Shown here one piece after another: positions 23,150-34,703 of a stretch of 64,000 bases of DNA. Source of the DNA: Macrobrachium rosenbergii. Lineage: Eukaryota; Arthropoda; Malacostraca; Decapoda; Palaemonidae. The notes beneath the pieces are model-generated. The model saw only the letters and a list, made by a program, of their open reading frames with translations, searched no databases and was not told the DNA's origin. The stretch spans positions 2,789,998-2,853,997 of the forward strand of contig NC_089756.1 in NCBI RefSeq assembly GCF_040412425.1, written 5' to 3'. A program made the translations under genes and the position numbers. Position 1 is the first letter of the stretch; every line of letters starts with the position of its first letter.

Positions 23150-24119
23150 CAGGAGATTCTGACTGACAGGCTTGAGTATGTTACTATGTTACTTCTGTAC
23201 CCTCAGGCAAGAGCTCCGGACCCCGATTTTTAGTTTTTTTCTTATGACACTAAGCCAGCTCCTTCCTCTTTTTCGTGTTGGCTGGTTTGGTTCGATTGGG
23301 TTAGCCAGGCTTTGGAGGAGGCAGACGTTTGCTTAGCATCAGTAGTTGCTTCTAATAGACAGCACTTTTCTCTTCTCTCTCCGAGTAGGACGATTTACGC
23401 AGTTCAATGTAATCCCTCAGCAGGTGTCAGGTTGCCCCTCAACGAATCGGTTGAGGCAATCTGTTTAGTCTCCGGCATCATCTTGACTTATAGGGACTTC
23501 TCCTAGGGAAGCAGGTGCTTGGGGTATGTGTTGCTCAATCAGACTGAGGCTCTTGCGCATTCTTTCTGGATGCGGTCAAGTTATTGTAATGCAGGTTCTA
23601 AAGAGAGACGGATATGTCCCTTCAGATCCGTGGCTGTTGGCAGCCTAATAAATTTATCTTGAGGGGTCTGGCTCACCAGGCGAAAGCTTTGGCTTCGTCT
23701 ACAACGCTGGGAGCAGGAAAGTCAAAATTTCTATCTTGGTCATCTTCCCCCTCAGTATTCGGATGTTCATAAGAGGGATTGCTTAGAACACCATTAGCCT
23801 TAGCTAATTCTTGTTCAAGGATGATGACGTAGCCAGTATGACGAACATGGTTTCTTCCAATTCATGTCTCCGGTGTCAGCAATTATGCATCATCGAGGAT
23901 ACAGAGTGTTGAGGTATCTAGACGATTGTTTGATCCTGGCCTCCTCTCTAGAGGAGCTAGTAAGAGCGAGAGAATTCTATGGAATTCTTAACATATTCAG
24001 GTAAGAGGATTCTCTCTCTTCCTCTGAGGGTTTTCACAACCCTAGAGAGAGAGTCCAATCGGTCCTTCAACAGATAGAAGGGTTCCCATCCAGCAGGGAA
24101 CAGCCAGTACCAGCTCGGA

Positions 24120-24198
<79 letters not shown>

Positions 24199-24960
24199 CT
24201 CTCTCTCTCTGGTATGTCTCAGGAATCGCTGGGACTTCCACAATGAGAATGCAGTTATAGTCGGGAGCGATTCTTGCCTGTTGGATTGTTTGTGGTAGTC
24301 AGAAGTGGATCTGACGGGAAAGGTCTATCGACTCCCCTCTTCCTGACGTTCATCTGTACACAGATGCCTCAGATCAAGGTTGGGAAACAACCTTGGAGGA
24401 ATCCAGGCTTCGGAAACGAGAGTAGTCAATAAATCTTCGGGAAAATCAGTGCTGTTAAGGAAGCCCTCAGCTGTTCTCAGTCTTCGTGCACAACAGAGTA
24501 GTGGCTATGTTTAGCGACAGCGTAATTGCCTTGTCATATCTAAAGAACTTGGAGGGGGAACAGGCTCAACAGAACTCAGTACTATAGCACATAGTCCTGA
24601 GAGGGTGCGAAGAACGAAAAGTGTCTCTTCTTCCCCAATTTATATCGGGAGTCTCAAAGTACAGGCAGATTCGCTAAGTCGCTCCTGTTCAGGTATTGTG
24701 GGGGAGAGTGGACTTGGACTTTGGAAGTAATATGTCAGGTTCTCCGGAAGTGGCCAGCAACTGTCGACTTATTCACGACATGATTAAACCATCGTCTTCT
24801 GAATTATTTCTCTCTAATGGTGTCCCAGTGTCGATAGTCACCAAGGTGACGTTACAAGTTGGAATCACGTGCAAGTGTACGCCTTTCTTCCATCCGGTCT
24901 CATTAATCAGGTAATAGGAAAATTGCGGGAGAGTGTCAAGACGACCTTGACTCTAATAGC
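23150..24960 (+). pseudogene. RT-RNase H of DIRS copy E (degraded)
   Basis: The RT active site is still legible at about 23890-23970 as YRVLRYLDDCLILASSLEEL, both Asp intact (YLDD at 23915-23926). Sequences before and after it are scrambled by indels. A CT microsatellite sits in the connection region. RNase H is seen at about 24350 (LYTDASDQGW) and 24510 (MFSDSVIALSYLKN). Several stops show that it is dead. Confidence 0.65.
24123..24210. repeat. (CT)n microsatellite
   Basis: About 88 bp of CT dinucleotides with one CG interruption, within the RT-RNase H region of DIRS E. Confidence 0.97.
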
Positions 24961-25079
24961 TCCCTGCTCGCCATAACACACTTGGTTTCCGGAACTCCTA
25001 GAGCTCCCTACGGAAGTTCCGATTTCCCTACCAATGCGAAACTTCTCAGACGACCGCATTCTTACTATTATTATCCTCC

Positions 25080-26115
25080 AAACCCTCCTCACGTGCTGGA
25101 CCTAGTTGCAGGGCAACTGTAGAGAGAGCCGCTAAACAGTCCGGACTCTCTAAAGCTGTGTGTAAATAGTTTTCTTTTAGATTGAGTAAGTCAACCCATA
25201 AGCCTTACCAGGTTCAGCTAGAAATGGTATAGAAGTTAGTGTCATAAGAAAGGTCATTCTATCTCTAGACCTTCCATAGCTAAAATAGCGGATTTTCTTT
25301 TATTCCTCCGGAAAGTCAAGAGTCTTTCGTATTCGGCTATTGCTGACTACAGCTCAACGATTAGTGGTATATTTAGTTTCCACATTCCTGAAGTTTCAAG
25401 TTGTAAGATAATTGATGATTAAGTTCTTTTAAGATTGAACGTCCTGTTCTGCCAACTCAACCCCCCTTTGTGGGATTGGAAGTGTTTCAATATTTATCTT
25501 GCTTTCCCCTGCCTTTGAACCTATTGAAGCTATAATGTTAAGACACTAAGAAGTTGCCTTTTCTTACGGCTTTAGCTTCAGCTAAAGGTTTGGGCGAGCT
25601 TCAGGCAGTTTCTAGGTTGGGTTCCTATGCAAGAATAATACATATTTGTCTGTCTCCCGGAATTTGTGGCGAAGACAGAGTCAGAGGTTAAAACTCTGCC
25701 TCATTCATTTAAAGTTCTTTATCTGCAAGTGTTCATTACTGGTGATCCAGCGGAGATATCTTTATGTCCAGTGCGAGCATTAAAGTCTGTTTATCAAAGG
25801 TTGCGAAACTCCTTCCGCTTCCGCGCACACTTGTCTCTCCGCGAATCCTTCTCGTCCGCTGTCAGAGAATGTGATTAGTTATTCTCGGAGGGACAAGATT
25901 TCCCAGGCTTCTCAGGGTTGTTGTTCGTCATCTTCAGCCCTGTATTTTCCCGATCGCACAGTATTCGGAGTATGTACAATTCATCTTCCTTTCCCAGGAA
26001 TTATTTACTGCCATCTATTCTGGAAGCAGCTACTTGGAAGTCCGTCTCAGTGTTTACTCATTTTACTTAGGGATGTTCGATTCGCCTCACAATGTTTAGT
26101 GGTGAAGTCTATTAT
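25080..26115 (+). pseudogene. Tyrosine recombinase of DIRS copy E (degraded)
   Basis: The catalytic-domain entry reads ALASAKGLGELQAV, where copy A has AKRASEL, so the first catalytic Arg has become Gly. Later, EFVAKTESEV and SLCPVRALKSVYQRL match the other copies. The HxxR box is HSIRSMYNSSSF near 25965, followed by ILEAATWKSVSVFTHF. The Tyr position is lost in a one-base shift in a T run (CATTTTACTT) just after that. With an altered Arg and shifted Tyr it cannot be functional as written. Confidence 0.65.
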
Positions 26116-26350
26116 GTAGGGTGCGTTCATTTAGCTGAGATGGTATTAATGCGGAGGTTCGGAGGGTTATTCTCTTAGTCCACGTGTAGCGACGAAGTCT
26201 CTTATCTGGGGTGCGTTCATTTAGCTGAGGTGGTATTTGCTTAGTGCGGAGGTTCGGAGGGTTATTCTCTTAGTCCACGTTAGCGGCGAAGTCTATTATC
26301 TAGGGGCGTTTATTTACCTGATGCGGTATTAGCTTAGTGAGGAGATTCTT
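26104..26350 (+). repeat. Tandem repeat of 90-94 bp, about 2.6 copies
   Basis: Units start with GAAGTCT(A/C)TTAT at 26104, 26194 and 26288 and share GTGCGTTCATTTAGCTGAG, GGAGGTTCGGAGGG and CTTAGTCCACGT. It is a local duplication in the 3' region of DIRS E. Confidence 0.9.
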
Positions 26351-26699
26351 AGGTTAACCAGATAGAGGAATTCCTTTTAGTCTTTAGAATTGTTTGGCAA
26401 CAGTGATGATATAATCACATGAACTTAGTTTTAGTACGTTTTAAGTATTTTAGTCTTTGATAGTTTCCCTACGTGAGTCCAAGGGGGTACTCTAGTAGGC
26501 TAGGCTATTTCGTCGGCACCGAGATACTTCTTCGCTCGTCGATCATCGGACCTTATCCGGAGGATCAGCGGTTCGCCACACTGCTTTATTTCCCTCCATA
26601 CATGAGAGGCTATGATTAGCTACATGGGAAGTCACCGTACTCCTCCATACATGAGAGATTCTGAAGAACCACATGGGAGATCGACGGACCGAGACAGTA

Positions 26700-27023
26700 C
26701 AGGCAGTCCGCGGTTAACAGCGGGCTTGGTTAACAGCGATCCGGTTTCATGGGGCTTGTCTATCGACAAAAATTGGCAATTTTTGGCGCTGAAAATCGCT
26801 GATTTCCACTTCTCGGCGCCAATAATTGGGTATTGGCGCCGATACATACCTAACAGAGCACTGATAACCAAAAATCGGCGCTTTTTGGCACTGATAACCC
26901 CCGAAAATCAGCGCTTTTTGGCGCCGATAACCCCCGAAAATCGCTGATTTTCGGTTAGCGGCGATTTTCGGTTATCATCACACCCTCAGAAACAGAACCC
27001 CGCCGATAACCTGGGACTGCCTG
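26700..27023. mobile_element. Tigger/pogo-type MITE 1 in DIRS E
   Basis: Ends are CAGGCAGTCCGCGGTTA and, inverted, TAACCTGGGACTGCCTG, flanked by TA on both sides (26698-26699 and 27024-27025). The interior has repeated GGCGC(T/C)GA and AAAATCGCTGATTTT palindromes and no ORF of note. TA duplication with CAG-type ends fits a non-autonomous Tc1/mariner-pogo element. MITE 2 at 35586 is a second copy. Confidence 0.8.
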
Positions 27024-27308
27024 TACGGACCTGACGGGCGATCAAAGTACTCTCCAACATGTCTCATCACCAAAAGCAACAATTGATACGGTGAGTGTTT
27101 AACTAGATAGGTATCCTAGCCAAGAGTACTGACCTGACTGTCGATCAAAGGACTCTCTTAACGTCTCTTCACTGAAACCATTGATTGATATGGTGAGTGT
27201 TTGGCTAAGTGGATATCTTATGCAGAGCAGATTGGTGAGCTACCATCTCTGCGGTTGTCAAAGGGGCGTGCAATAGAATTGATCCCCCCTCCTCTAAATT
27301 TTGTTAAT

Positions 27309-27398
27309 CGGGCTAATTCAGGTGTTCAGGGAGTGTATTGCAATATGAAGTTTTCATAGTAAAACTAATATTGTAATACTTACCTGAACACCTGAATG
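27309..27398. repeat. Internal complementary region of DIRS copy E
   Basis: The first half (GTTCAGGGAGTGTATTGCA) is complementary to the left outer end, the second half (AATATTGTAATACTTACCTG) to the right outer end. They meet at CAATATGAAG, which preserves the circle junction. Confidence 0.9.
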
Positions 27399-27437
27399 AT
27401 TCCCACCCTCCTTTCCCCACATCAATTTTGACCTTGA

Positions 27438-27676
27438 ATAAAGCAATTGACGAAAATGGGGCGTGTCGGCGCACACCTGTGTCAGTGTTGCCAACCGTTT
27501 GTTATGGTAGCTCAAGTGACAAGATTTTACCTGCAGCGTTGGTAACGCTGGCTGTTAAAGTTCCCACTACAGTGGAATGGGTAATTGAGAGTTGTTCAGG
27601 CTAGTGGGATTAAGGGCTAATTCAGGTGTTCAGGTAAGTATTACAATATTAGTTTTATATTATGAAAACTTCATAT
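27438..27676 (+). repeat. Right inverted terminal repeat of DIRS copy E
   Basis: Mirrors the left repeat (GGGGCGTGTCGG, CACACCTGTGTC, CAGCGTTGG, GGGATTAAGGGCTAATTCAG) and continues past TTCAGG with an AT-rich outer end to the ATAT core. Confidence 0.88.
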
Positions 27677-28305
27677 TTATAAACAATCATCCACCTCCTT
27701 TCCCACTTAGAGCTAATAGATTGTTTGAGTCACTGAACATAGATATACTGTACAAGTATCTTCAACAGTGAAGTTACCACCCCATTGACCATGAATAAAG
27801 TAAGGATGTGCACACTGTTGAAATATTTATCAAAAAGTTCCTCATATACCCCAGAACACCATAGATAAAAAAACCATAGATCATAGAAGACAAAAACGTT
27901 TATATTACACGATTTATACAGATGGATCTAAATCACAACATGGAGTAGGATATGCAGCTATATCCCAGAAGAAGTCATATCAGTTATCTTTACCGAGTAA
28001 TGCCTCAGTCTTCACAGCAGTTATGTGCAATTGCAGTAGCCATCAAAATTTTAAAGCAGATATCATTCAATAATTTTGTTATTTTTAGCGACTCAAGAAG
28101 CACTATGAAAGCTGTTCAAGGTTACTACTCAAAAAATAATATTGTACAGGAAATTAAATATGAACTCCATAAATTGTATAATACTGTAATGGAAAAAATA
28201 TTGAAATATGTTGGATCCCTGCCCATGTAGGGATTAAGGGAAATGAAGAAGCTGATAAAGCAGCTAAAGAAGCAGTCCACATGGCAAGAGCAAACGTAAA
28301 AGCCT
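27677..28305 (+). pseudogene. LINE H RNase H domain
   Basis: The frame resumes after DIRS E with FINNHPPPFPLRANRLFESL. The RNase H type I motifs follow: IYTDGSKSQHGVGYAA (first Asp), FTAVLCAIAVAI (Glu position altered), VIFSDSRSTMKAV (second Asp), and [20 protein letters not shown] (His and last Asp), with frame breaks near 27960 and 28220. It ends at the 3' LTR of Gypsy F. Confidence 0.8.
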
Positions 28306-28630
28306 TGTGAGGTTCAAGAAATGTCAGAAGTGAAAGACTGATCCTTTATTGTTCTTGACAGGTGTTTTATAATGTGGAAAAGCGGGCAACCTGAGGCACC
28401 CGCTGCATCTATACAGAGGTTGTATTTGTTAACAGGCATAAAAAGACATACATAATGCATTATAGAACATGTAAAAGGCAGATATATATATCGGCGGACA
28501 GGCCGTACAATGATGCATACAATGAGAGACATAAAGAATCTGAAATAATAACAAGTAACATATAGGACGTGATTAATGTACGTATGGAGAGCGAAACACA
28601 AGAATGGAGAGGTGATTTGATGCCCTTACA
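28306..28630 (-). repeat. 3' LTR of Gypsy F
   Basis: TG...CA ends (plus strand TGTGAGG to CCCTTACA). It matches the split 5' LTR across CAGAAGTGAAAGACTGATCC, TATATATATCGGCGGACAGG and CGAAACACAAGAATGG. Confidence 0.9.
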
Positions 28631-28650
28631 AATACTTCCCCTCCCCAAGA
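28631..28650 (-). promoter_or_regulatory. Polypurine tract of Gypsy F
   Basis: On the coding strand CTTGGGGAGGGGAAGTATT immediately precedes the 3' LTR start (TGTAAGGG), the expected place for the plus-strand primer. Confidence 0.75.
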
Positions 28651-29941
28651 CACTAATTAGAGGAGCAATTATTGGATGAAACATCAACAATCACGCAAAC
28701 GCTGAGGCAGTTGGAGTGGTCCCCTACTCTTGGAGAACTGTGGGCGTGGGGTAGAACCGACATCTGGGGTTGGCTCGATATGTCCCCTGGGCCGCCCGAA
28801 CCCCACTTTGGTGGGGGAGCGGGTGTGTCTGCGGGGATGTACTAAGGGGGAACTCTGGGGCGCCTTCCTGCTTCCTCGCCTACTTTGCTGTCCAACAGGA
28901 ATGCCGGCTTCAACCTGTCGATGGTGACCCAGTCTTCCCACCCATGGATGTCAAGGAGTTATGCCTTGGCAGCCCGCCTGATGACTCGGTGGGGCCCCCT
29001 GTAGGGCCTTGTTAAGGGCAGTCGACGGGCGTCCACTCTGACGAAGACGTAGGCGCAGGAGTCTAAGGCAGGTAGGCTGTAGGTGGTGGTTCTCTCGGTG
29101 AAGGTCTTATGGCAGGGCGCGAACTTCTGTGCGAGTTCCCTCAACCTCGGGAGGGGGGTGTTGGTGCCGTCAGCCGACGGCGGGAAGAATTCTTCGGGAA
29201 GGGCCAGTGTCTCCCCGTAGACTTTCTCAGCAGGGGAGGTGTCGCCACTTGCCTTCGGTGCGGTGTGGAGACCCAGCAGGACCCAGGGTAGCTGTTCCTT
29301 CCACCTCTCATCAGTGCAATGTGCCATGAGAGCTGCCTTAAGAGAGCAGTGCCCCCTCTCGACCATGCCGTATGCCGCGGGGGTATAGGCCATTGTGCTG
29401 TGTAGAGTTGTACCCATCAGGCGTGCCAAGGAGACCCAGAGCTCTGACAGGCAGGCTGGACCCCTGTCTTTAGTGATGCTGTCTGGCACTCTGAAACAGC
29501 TGATCCAACTGGAGAGGAGGGTCTCTGCACATGACGCTGGTGATGCCTCCTCCATGGGGGTTGCCTCGGGCCAGCGGGTGGAGCAGTCTATGACCGTCAG
29601 GAGGTATCTGGCTCCTCCCAACTGTGGAAGAGGCCTGACGATGTCGATGTCGATGTGGCCAAAATGCCGACAAGGCTGGCGAAAGTCGCCGACCCTGGAC
29701 TCTGTGTGCCAGGACATTTTGCTCGCCTGGCATGGGATGCAGCTCCTTGCCCACTGGCGGACATCCTTGTTGATGCCATGCCAGACAAACTTGATGGATG
29801 GGAGAGACCTTGGGCTATGTCGAACACGTGGTTCCTCCTTGAAGCGGGCACTAGGGGGCAGGGGCAGCCTGTGCTGGTGTCACAGAGGAGAGTTGTGTTC
29901 AAGTTTCCTAAGGGCACGTCTTCCCACTTCAGAGCCATCAC
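28640..29941 (-). pseudogene. Integrase of Gypsy F
   Basis: The N-terminal zinc region is out of frame (HVFDIAQGLSHPS near 29800). The DDE core shows HIDIDIVRPLP (first Asp), ITKDRGPAC (second Asp, usually SDRG) and AAYGMVERGH (Glu). A GPY-like end reads TRPYRGPHRVI. The core is open for about 250 codons (28959-29717). It would insert the cDNA. Frameshifts at either side make it non-functional as read. Confidence 0.82.
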
Positions 29942-31212
29942 TGCCGTCTCTGGGTCTGCTGCTTGCTCTCTGCCAGGTCTTCGTAGTTGATGCCAAGGTG
30001 AAGGGAATTGATTTCTACCCTTGACAGGGCGTCAGCTACTGGGTTCTTCCTGCCAGGGACGTAGTTGATGGTGCACCCGAATTCGGAGATGGCAGTCAGG
30101 TGTCGCTGTTGCCTTGCAGACCACACATCTGGCTTTGCAAATGCGTGCACCAAGGGTTTGTGATCTGTTAGGATTGTGAATTCGGTCCCCTCCAGCAGGT
30201 ACTTGAAGTGTTTCACGGCCTGGTAGATAGCCAGCAGCTCCCTGTCAAAGGTACTGTAGAGGGTCTCTGCTGGTGAAAACTCGTGGCTGAAGAAGGCTAA
30301 TGGTTGGGGGATGCCGTTCACTAGGTGCTCGAGTACTGCGCTGCAGCCGATGTTGCTGGCATCTGTTGTCAGTCTTAGGGCAGCTGCGGGGTTGTGGTGA
30401 GTCAAGGTAGTGGCATTGGAGAGGGCCCTCTTTGTTTCAATGAATGCCTGCTTCTGCAGAGCTTCCCAGGTTAGTGTTTTTGGCTTGCCCTTCAGGATTG
30501 ACGTCAGGGGGTACTTAATGCGGGCGACGTCTGGGATGAAACATCGGTAGTAGTTTGTCACCCCAAGAAATTCCTGAAGAGCCTTGATGGTTTGTGGTTT
30601 CAGGAAATTCTCTATAGCTTTTACTTTAGAGGCCGTGGGGTGCACTCCTGCTGGGGAAATATCAAACCTGACAACTAGTCCGCTGTCCTGCAGACGTTTC
30701 AGGACAGCGCGGATGTGGTGAAGGTGTTCCTCGGGACCTGGAGAAGATGAGAATGTCGTCAAGGTAGCAGATGCAGAAAGGCAGATCCCCCAAGATGGTG
30801 TCCATCAGGCGCTGGAATGTGGCACCTGCATTTCTGAGACCGAAGGTGGAATAGGAAAATGTGTCACTCCCGAAGGGCATGATGGTGGCGGCCTTTGGGA
30901 TGTTGTTGGGATGCACAGGGACTTGGAAGTATGACTTCAGCAGGTCCATCTTGGAGAAAATCTTTGCTCTGTGGAGGGCGCTCACCAGGTCTACTCAGGT
31001 GTTGTCAGTAAATTCAAACGCCGATAGTCCTTGCAGGGCCTCCATGAACCATCGGATTTCTTTACCATGTGGAGGGGAGAAGCCCACAGGCTTGATGCTT
31101 TTTTACAGATGCCCATCCTTTCCATCTCTGCGAAGGCCCATTTGGCGTCTTGTAACTTCTGGGGAGATAGTCGTTGGAACTTGGCATGGGTCGGTGGGCC
31201 TGTTGTGGTGAT
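29938..31212 (-). pseudogene. Reverse transcriptase-RNase H of Gypsy F
   Basis: RT blocks are SLWASPLHMVKKSDGSWRPC and KDYRRLN, then KMDLLKSYFQVPVHP (first Asp), YSTFGLRNAGATFQRLMD and the active site CYLDDILIFS, in two frames that meet near 30985. After another break come LGVTNYYRCFIPDVA and the RNase H motifs TTDASNIGCSAVLEH, FDRELLAIYQAVKHF, LTDHKPLVHAF and NPVADALSR. Catalytic residues are present, but frames are interrupted at about 30985 and 30750. Confidence 0.88.
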
Positions 31213-31655
31213 GTGATGGAAGATGCCTTTGCTGAAGCCCCAGGTGACTGGCATAGCTCTGGTTTGAATACATCCAGGAACTCCTGTAGGAGGGACGTGC
31301 AGCTGTTGGGGGCTGTGGAACAGATGGCGGGCATTCCAGGTCCGGTGGAGAGCTGACGGGAGTGGCAGGTTCCTGTACCGAGGAGGCATTGTCTTGCGAT
31401 GTCGACCAGAAGTCCGTGGTGCCCTAGGAAATCTGCACCCAGCAGGGGGAACTTTACCTCTGCGATGACGAAGGGCCAGTGGTATCTGCGTCCCAGAATG
31501 GAGATAGTCTGGGTCGTCATGCCATACTTGCGGATGGGAGTTCCGTTTACTGCTATGAGGGCAGGTGTTGAGCCAGGCATCTTTTCTAAATCTTCCTTGG
31601 ATGGCGGGAAGACCAACTGCATTGCCCCTGCATCTACCAGCAGGCACCGTTCCAA
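31212..31655 (-). pseudogene. Aspartic protease of Gypsy F
   Basis: LLVDAGAMQL carries the catalytic Asp (DAGA in place of the usual D[ST]G) and PLLGADFLGHHGLLVD the conserved C-terminal loop of Mag/CsRn1-type proteases, about 65 residues on. It processes the polyprotein. It runs into the RT region downstream. Confidence 0.72.
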
Positions 31656-31716
31656 AATTTCGTCTCTGATGAAGAAACCTGCTGGTCAGGGGAGTTGGAT
31701 TTCGCGGCCACAGCTG

Positions 31717-32505
31717 TTACTTGTGGCCGCCTTTGTCGTTTCTTGTAAAGGAACAGGGAGGCCTGCAGTTTCTGGTGTTGGTTCTGAATTTTCTGTGGAA
31801 GAAGCACCACGCTTGGTTTGACCAGGTCCTGTGTTCTCTGAATGGTGTCTTCTTCCTGTAAACGGCGTTGATGTCTCCGTCGTCGTCATCCTCCTCTGTC
31901 AGGCTGCAGGCTGCAAGGACAGCGGCGTGTTTCGAGGCCTTGGTGGCCTCATGTAGTTTCTGAGCAACGTCGACTAAGGTGTCCACGTCGAGGGTGTCTG
32001 CATCCTTTATCTGGCGCCTAACTTCCTGCAAGAGGCGCCGAAGGAAGATTGCTCTTGTTAAATCTACCTTCCTTCTCCCGTTTTCATCGCAGCTTGGCAG
32101 TGTTACCAACCCCCGTACTGTAGTTCGTCCCAGGCTTCCCTGGGTGATGCTTCTCCGAGGGGCTGGGATAATAGGTCGAGTGTGCGCTGCTCTCTCTCAT
32201 TCACAGGCATGGAGTAAGTTTGCATCAGTTTGTCCTTCAAGGCTGCGTTTGTGACCTTGCCCGGTTGCACATCGAGCCAGGGGGAGATTCTGTTGAACAC
32301 CTCTTCTGGGAGCATTGTCATGGTGATATTGGATTTGATAGCATCGTCTGAGATGCGCGCCATGCGAAAGTGCACATCTGCGCGCAGGAACCATGATGCT
32401 GTGTTCTTCCGTGCAAACAGGAAGTTTGACTGCGTCTGGCTTTGTTGGCGAGAGAGGTGTACAGACGATGCTTGCATGTTCGTATTGAGGTTCAGCTTCT
32501 GACAT
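31717..32505 (-). pseudogene. Gag of Gypsy F
   Basis: The start is MSEAEPQYEHASIV at 32505. A frame change near 32450 leads to the capsid-like domain: WFLRADVHFRMARISDD, LPEEVFNRISPWL, LKDKLMQTYS, REAWDELQ. This pattern fits the DUF7041 gag domain common in arthropod Mag/CsRn1-like elements. A third frame continues with FLRRLLQEVRRQIKD, a DEDDDD tract and a zinc-knuckle-like CFFHRKFRTNTRNCRPPC. Confidence 0.75.
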
Positions 32506-32769
32506 TTTTACTACTCACACACCAAAACACGGGAAAATGCACTGTATTGAGTCCGCTAATGGTGCTAATTGTTCGAGTGTCGAACGAAGTGCCAAAACGT
32601 GCCATTTTTGGGTACGCTGTATTTAGTCCGTTAATGGCACGGTTTCCACCAGGGAGGGAGCTATCAGAGGCCTAAACTTTGGCACCGTAGTTAGTCCGCT
32701 AAAGGCTCTCTGATGGTAGGCTGTGGCCGTCTTTAGTCCATTAATGGCTGGGCCAAAACTGCGCTACCT

Positions 32770-32790
32770 GTCCCTCTCCAGGGTCACCAG
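32770..32790 (-). promoter_or_regulatory. Primer-binding site of Gypsy F
   Basis: On the coding strand the 5' LTR end (CCTCACA) is followed within one base by TGGTGACCCTGGAGAGGG, a TGG-initial sequence complementary to a tRNA 3' end. The tRNA was not identified. Confidence 0.7.
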
Positions 32791-33360
32791 TGTGAGGTTC
32801 AGGAAGTGTCAGAAGTGAAAGACTGATCCTTTATTATTCTCAACAGGTGTTTACTATGTGGAAAAGCGGATGGAAAGGTAGCGGGCGACCTGAGGGTGCC
32901 CCCCTGCTGCGTCCATACAGAGGTTGTTTGTTAACCCTTAAACGCCGAAGCCCTATTTACAAAAACGTCTCCCATATGCTGGCGGCGTTAGGAGCCAGCG
33001 CCAAGTGGAAAAAAAGTTTTTTCAAAAATCACAGCACGCTTAGTTTTTAAGATTAAGAGTTCATTTTTGGCTCCTTTTTTCTCATTGCATGAAGTTTAGT
33101 ATGCAACCATCAGAAATGAAAAAATATCATTATCATATATAAATATTGGAATATATGACAGCGAAAAAAAACTTGTATATAATTGTATACAAATCGCGCT
33201 GTAAGCAAAACGGTTAAAGCTAATGAGTTAATTTTTTTAGTTGTATTGTACACTAAATTGCGATGATTTTGGTATATAACAGATTGTAAAACGATTAAAG
33301 CAACACAGAAAAATATTATCACAAAATGATGCATGAATTAAAACGCTTCGGCGTAAAAAA

Positions 33361-34484
33361 AGTTTTTCAAAAATTCACCATAAATATAAATATTGTGCTA
33401 GAGACTTTCCAATTGTTTCAAAATGAAGGAAATTGACTGAATATTACTAGACTGTAAGTGTTTTAGCTTACAATTGCATTTTTGTACCATTTCGATCGAG
33501 TTAAAGTTGACCGAAAGTCGAATTTTTTCTATTTATCGTTATTTATATGAAAATATTTCAAAAATGGTAAAAGCTAAAAGCATGATTTATTTTTTGTTGT
33601 ATTCTACATGAAATTGAACACATTTTGATGTATAACACTTTATGTAACGAATAATATAAAGCGGCGAAAAAGTAATGCGACAAGGTGACTCAAGAAATGC
33701 TAGGATTTTTAGCGGAGTTCATGATGGAAGGAAAAAGTTTTTCAAAAATTCACCATAAATCGAAATATTGTGCCAGAGACTTTCCGTTTGTTGCAAAATG
33801 AAGGTAAAGGATTGATTGTTACTAGAATGTAAAATTTTGGCTTACGATTGCGTTTTTGAGCATTTCGATCGAGTTAAATTTGACCGGAAGGTTGATTATT
33901 TTCTATTTATCGTTATTTATACGGAAATATTTCAAAAATGGTAAAAGCTAAAAGCATGATTTATTTTTGTTGTATTCTACATGAAATTGCACACATTTTG
34001 ATGTATAACACTTTATGTAACGAATAATATAAAGCGGCGAAAAAATTACGACAATGTGACTCAAGAAATGCTAGGCTTTTTTTATGAGCGAAGGAAAAGT
34101 TTTTTCAAAAATTCACCATAAATCGAAATATTGTGCTGGAGACTTTCTGTTTGTTGCAGAATAAAGGTAAATGATTGATTGTTACTAGAATGTAAGAATT
34201 TTACGTCACGATTGCGTTTTTTTCGAGCATTTCGGTGGAGTCAAAATTGACCGAATGTTAAAATTTTGTCAGTTATCGTGATTTAAATGAAAATATTCCA
34301 AAACCGTTAAAAGCTAAAAGAATTATTTATTTTTTGTTGTATTCTACATGAAATTGCGCACATTTTGATGTATAACACTTTATGTAACGAATAATATAAA
34401 ACGGCGAAAAAATTACGACAAGGTGACTCAAGAAATGCCAGGATTTTCAGCGAAGGAAAAAGTTTTTTTCAAAAATTTACGGAT
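33361..34484 (+). repeat. Satellite units in PB2 (about 3)
   Basis: TTCACCATAAAT recurs at about 33375, 33749 and 34112 (spacings 374 and 363). The units are diverged relatives of those in PB1 and PB3, in one orientation. Confidence 0.85.
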
Positions 34485-34703
34485 GCCCCTCAGGACACCC
34501 CGATGCTTCCTAGGGGTCGTAAAAGGCACGGGATGTGGTCCTTGGTCCCCTTCGGTCACACGTGGCCGCACAACACGGCGTTGAGAAGCTGGGTCATCTT
34601 GGGTGCTTGGTCCCTCTCCAGCATCCCAGTCTAAAACTTGTCTCACACTCTCACTACCAACAGGCAGTATGTGCCTTTCACGGTCCTGATGACGTTGGGA
34701 CAT
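34428..34703 (-). pseudogene. Possible remnant of piggyBac transposase N-terminus in PB2
   Basis: An ATG frame starting MSQRHQDRERHI runs 91 codons through an acidic/Ser region (VLDWDAGEGPSTQDDPASQ) and RRVVRPR before running into satellite DNA. It starts about 350 bp inside a piggyBac-type end. I infer it could be the N-terminus of the lost transposase. No catalytic motif is present and the match is by position and composition only. Confidence 0.3.

Larger units (their letters stand above)
21084..27676 (+). mobile_element. DIRS-type retrotransposon copy E, about 6.6 kb, in LINE H
   Basis: Inverted terminal repeats (21084-21294, 27438-27676), an ICR (27309-27398) and decayed gag, RT-RNase H and recombinase are all present. 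The left junction is GGGAT-ATAT-TGCAATAC, the right junction CTTC-ATAT-TTATAAAC, and the circle junction in the ICR CTTC-ATAT-TGCAATAC. The four-base core ATAT is therefore shared by circle and target. Taking E out at the core lets LINE H read on in frame (RDI, then FINNHPPPF). E holds a CT microsatellite, a 90-94 bp tandem repeat and a Tigger-type MITE. Confidence 0.88.

Noticed and set aside
29395..30024. Plus-strand 209-codon frame opposite the Gypsy integrase
   Set aside because: Antisense to well-supported integrase and RNase H motifs; no motif of its own.
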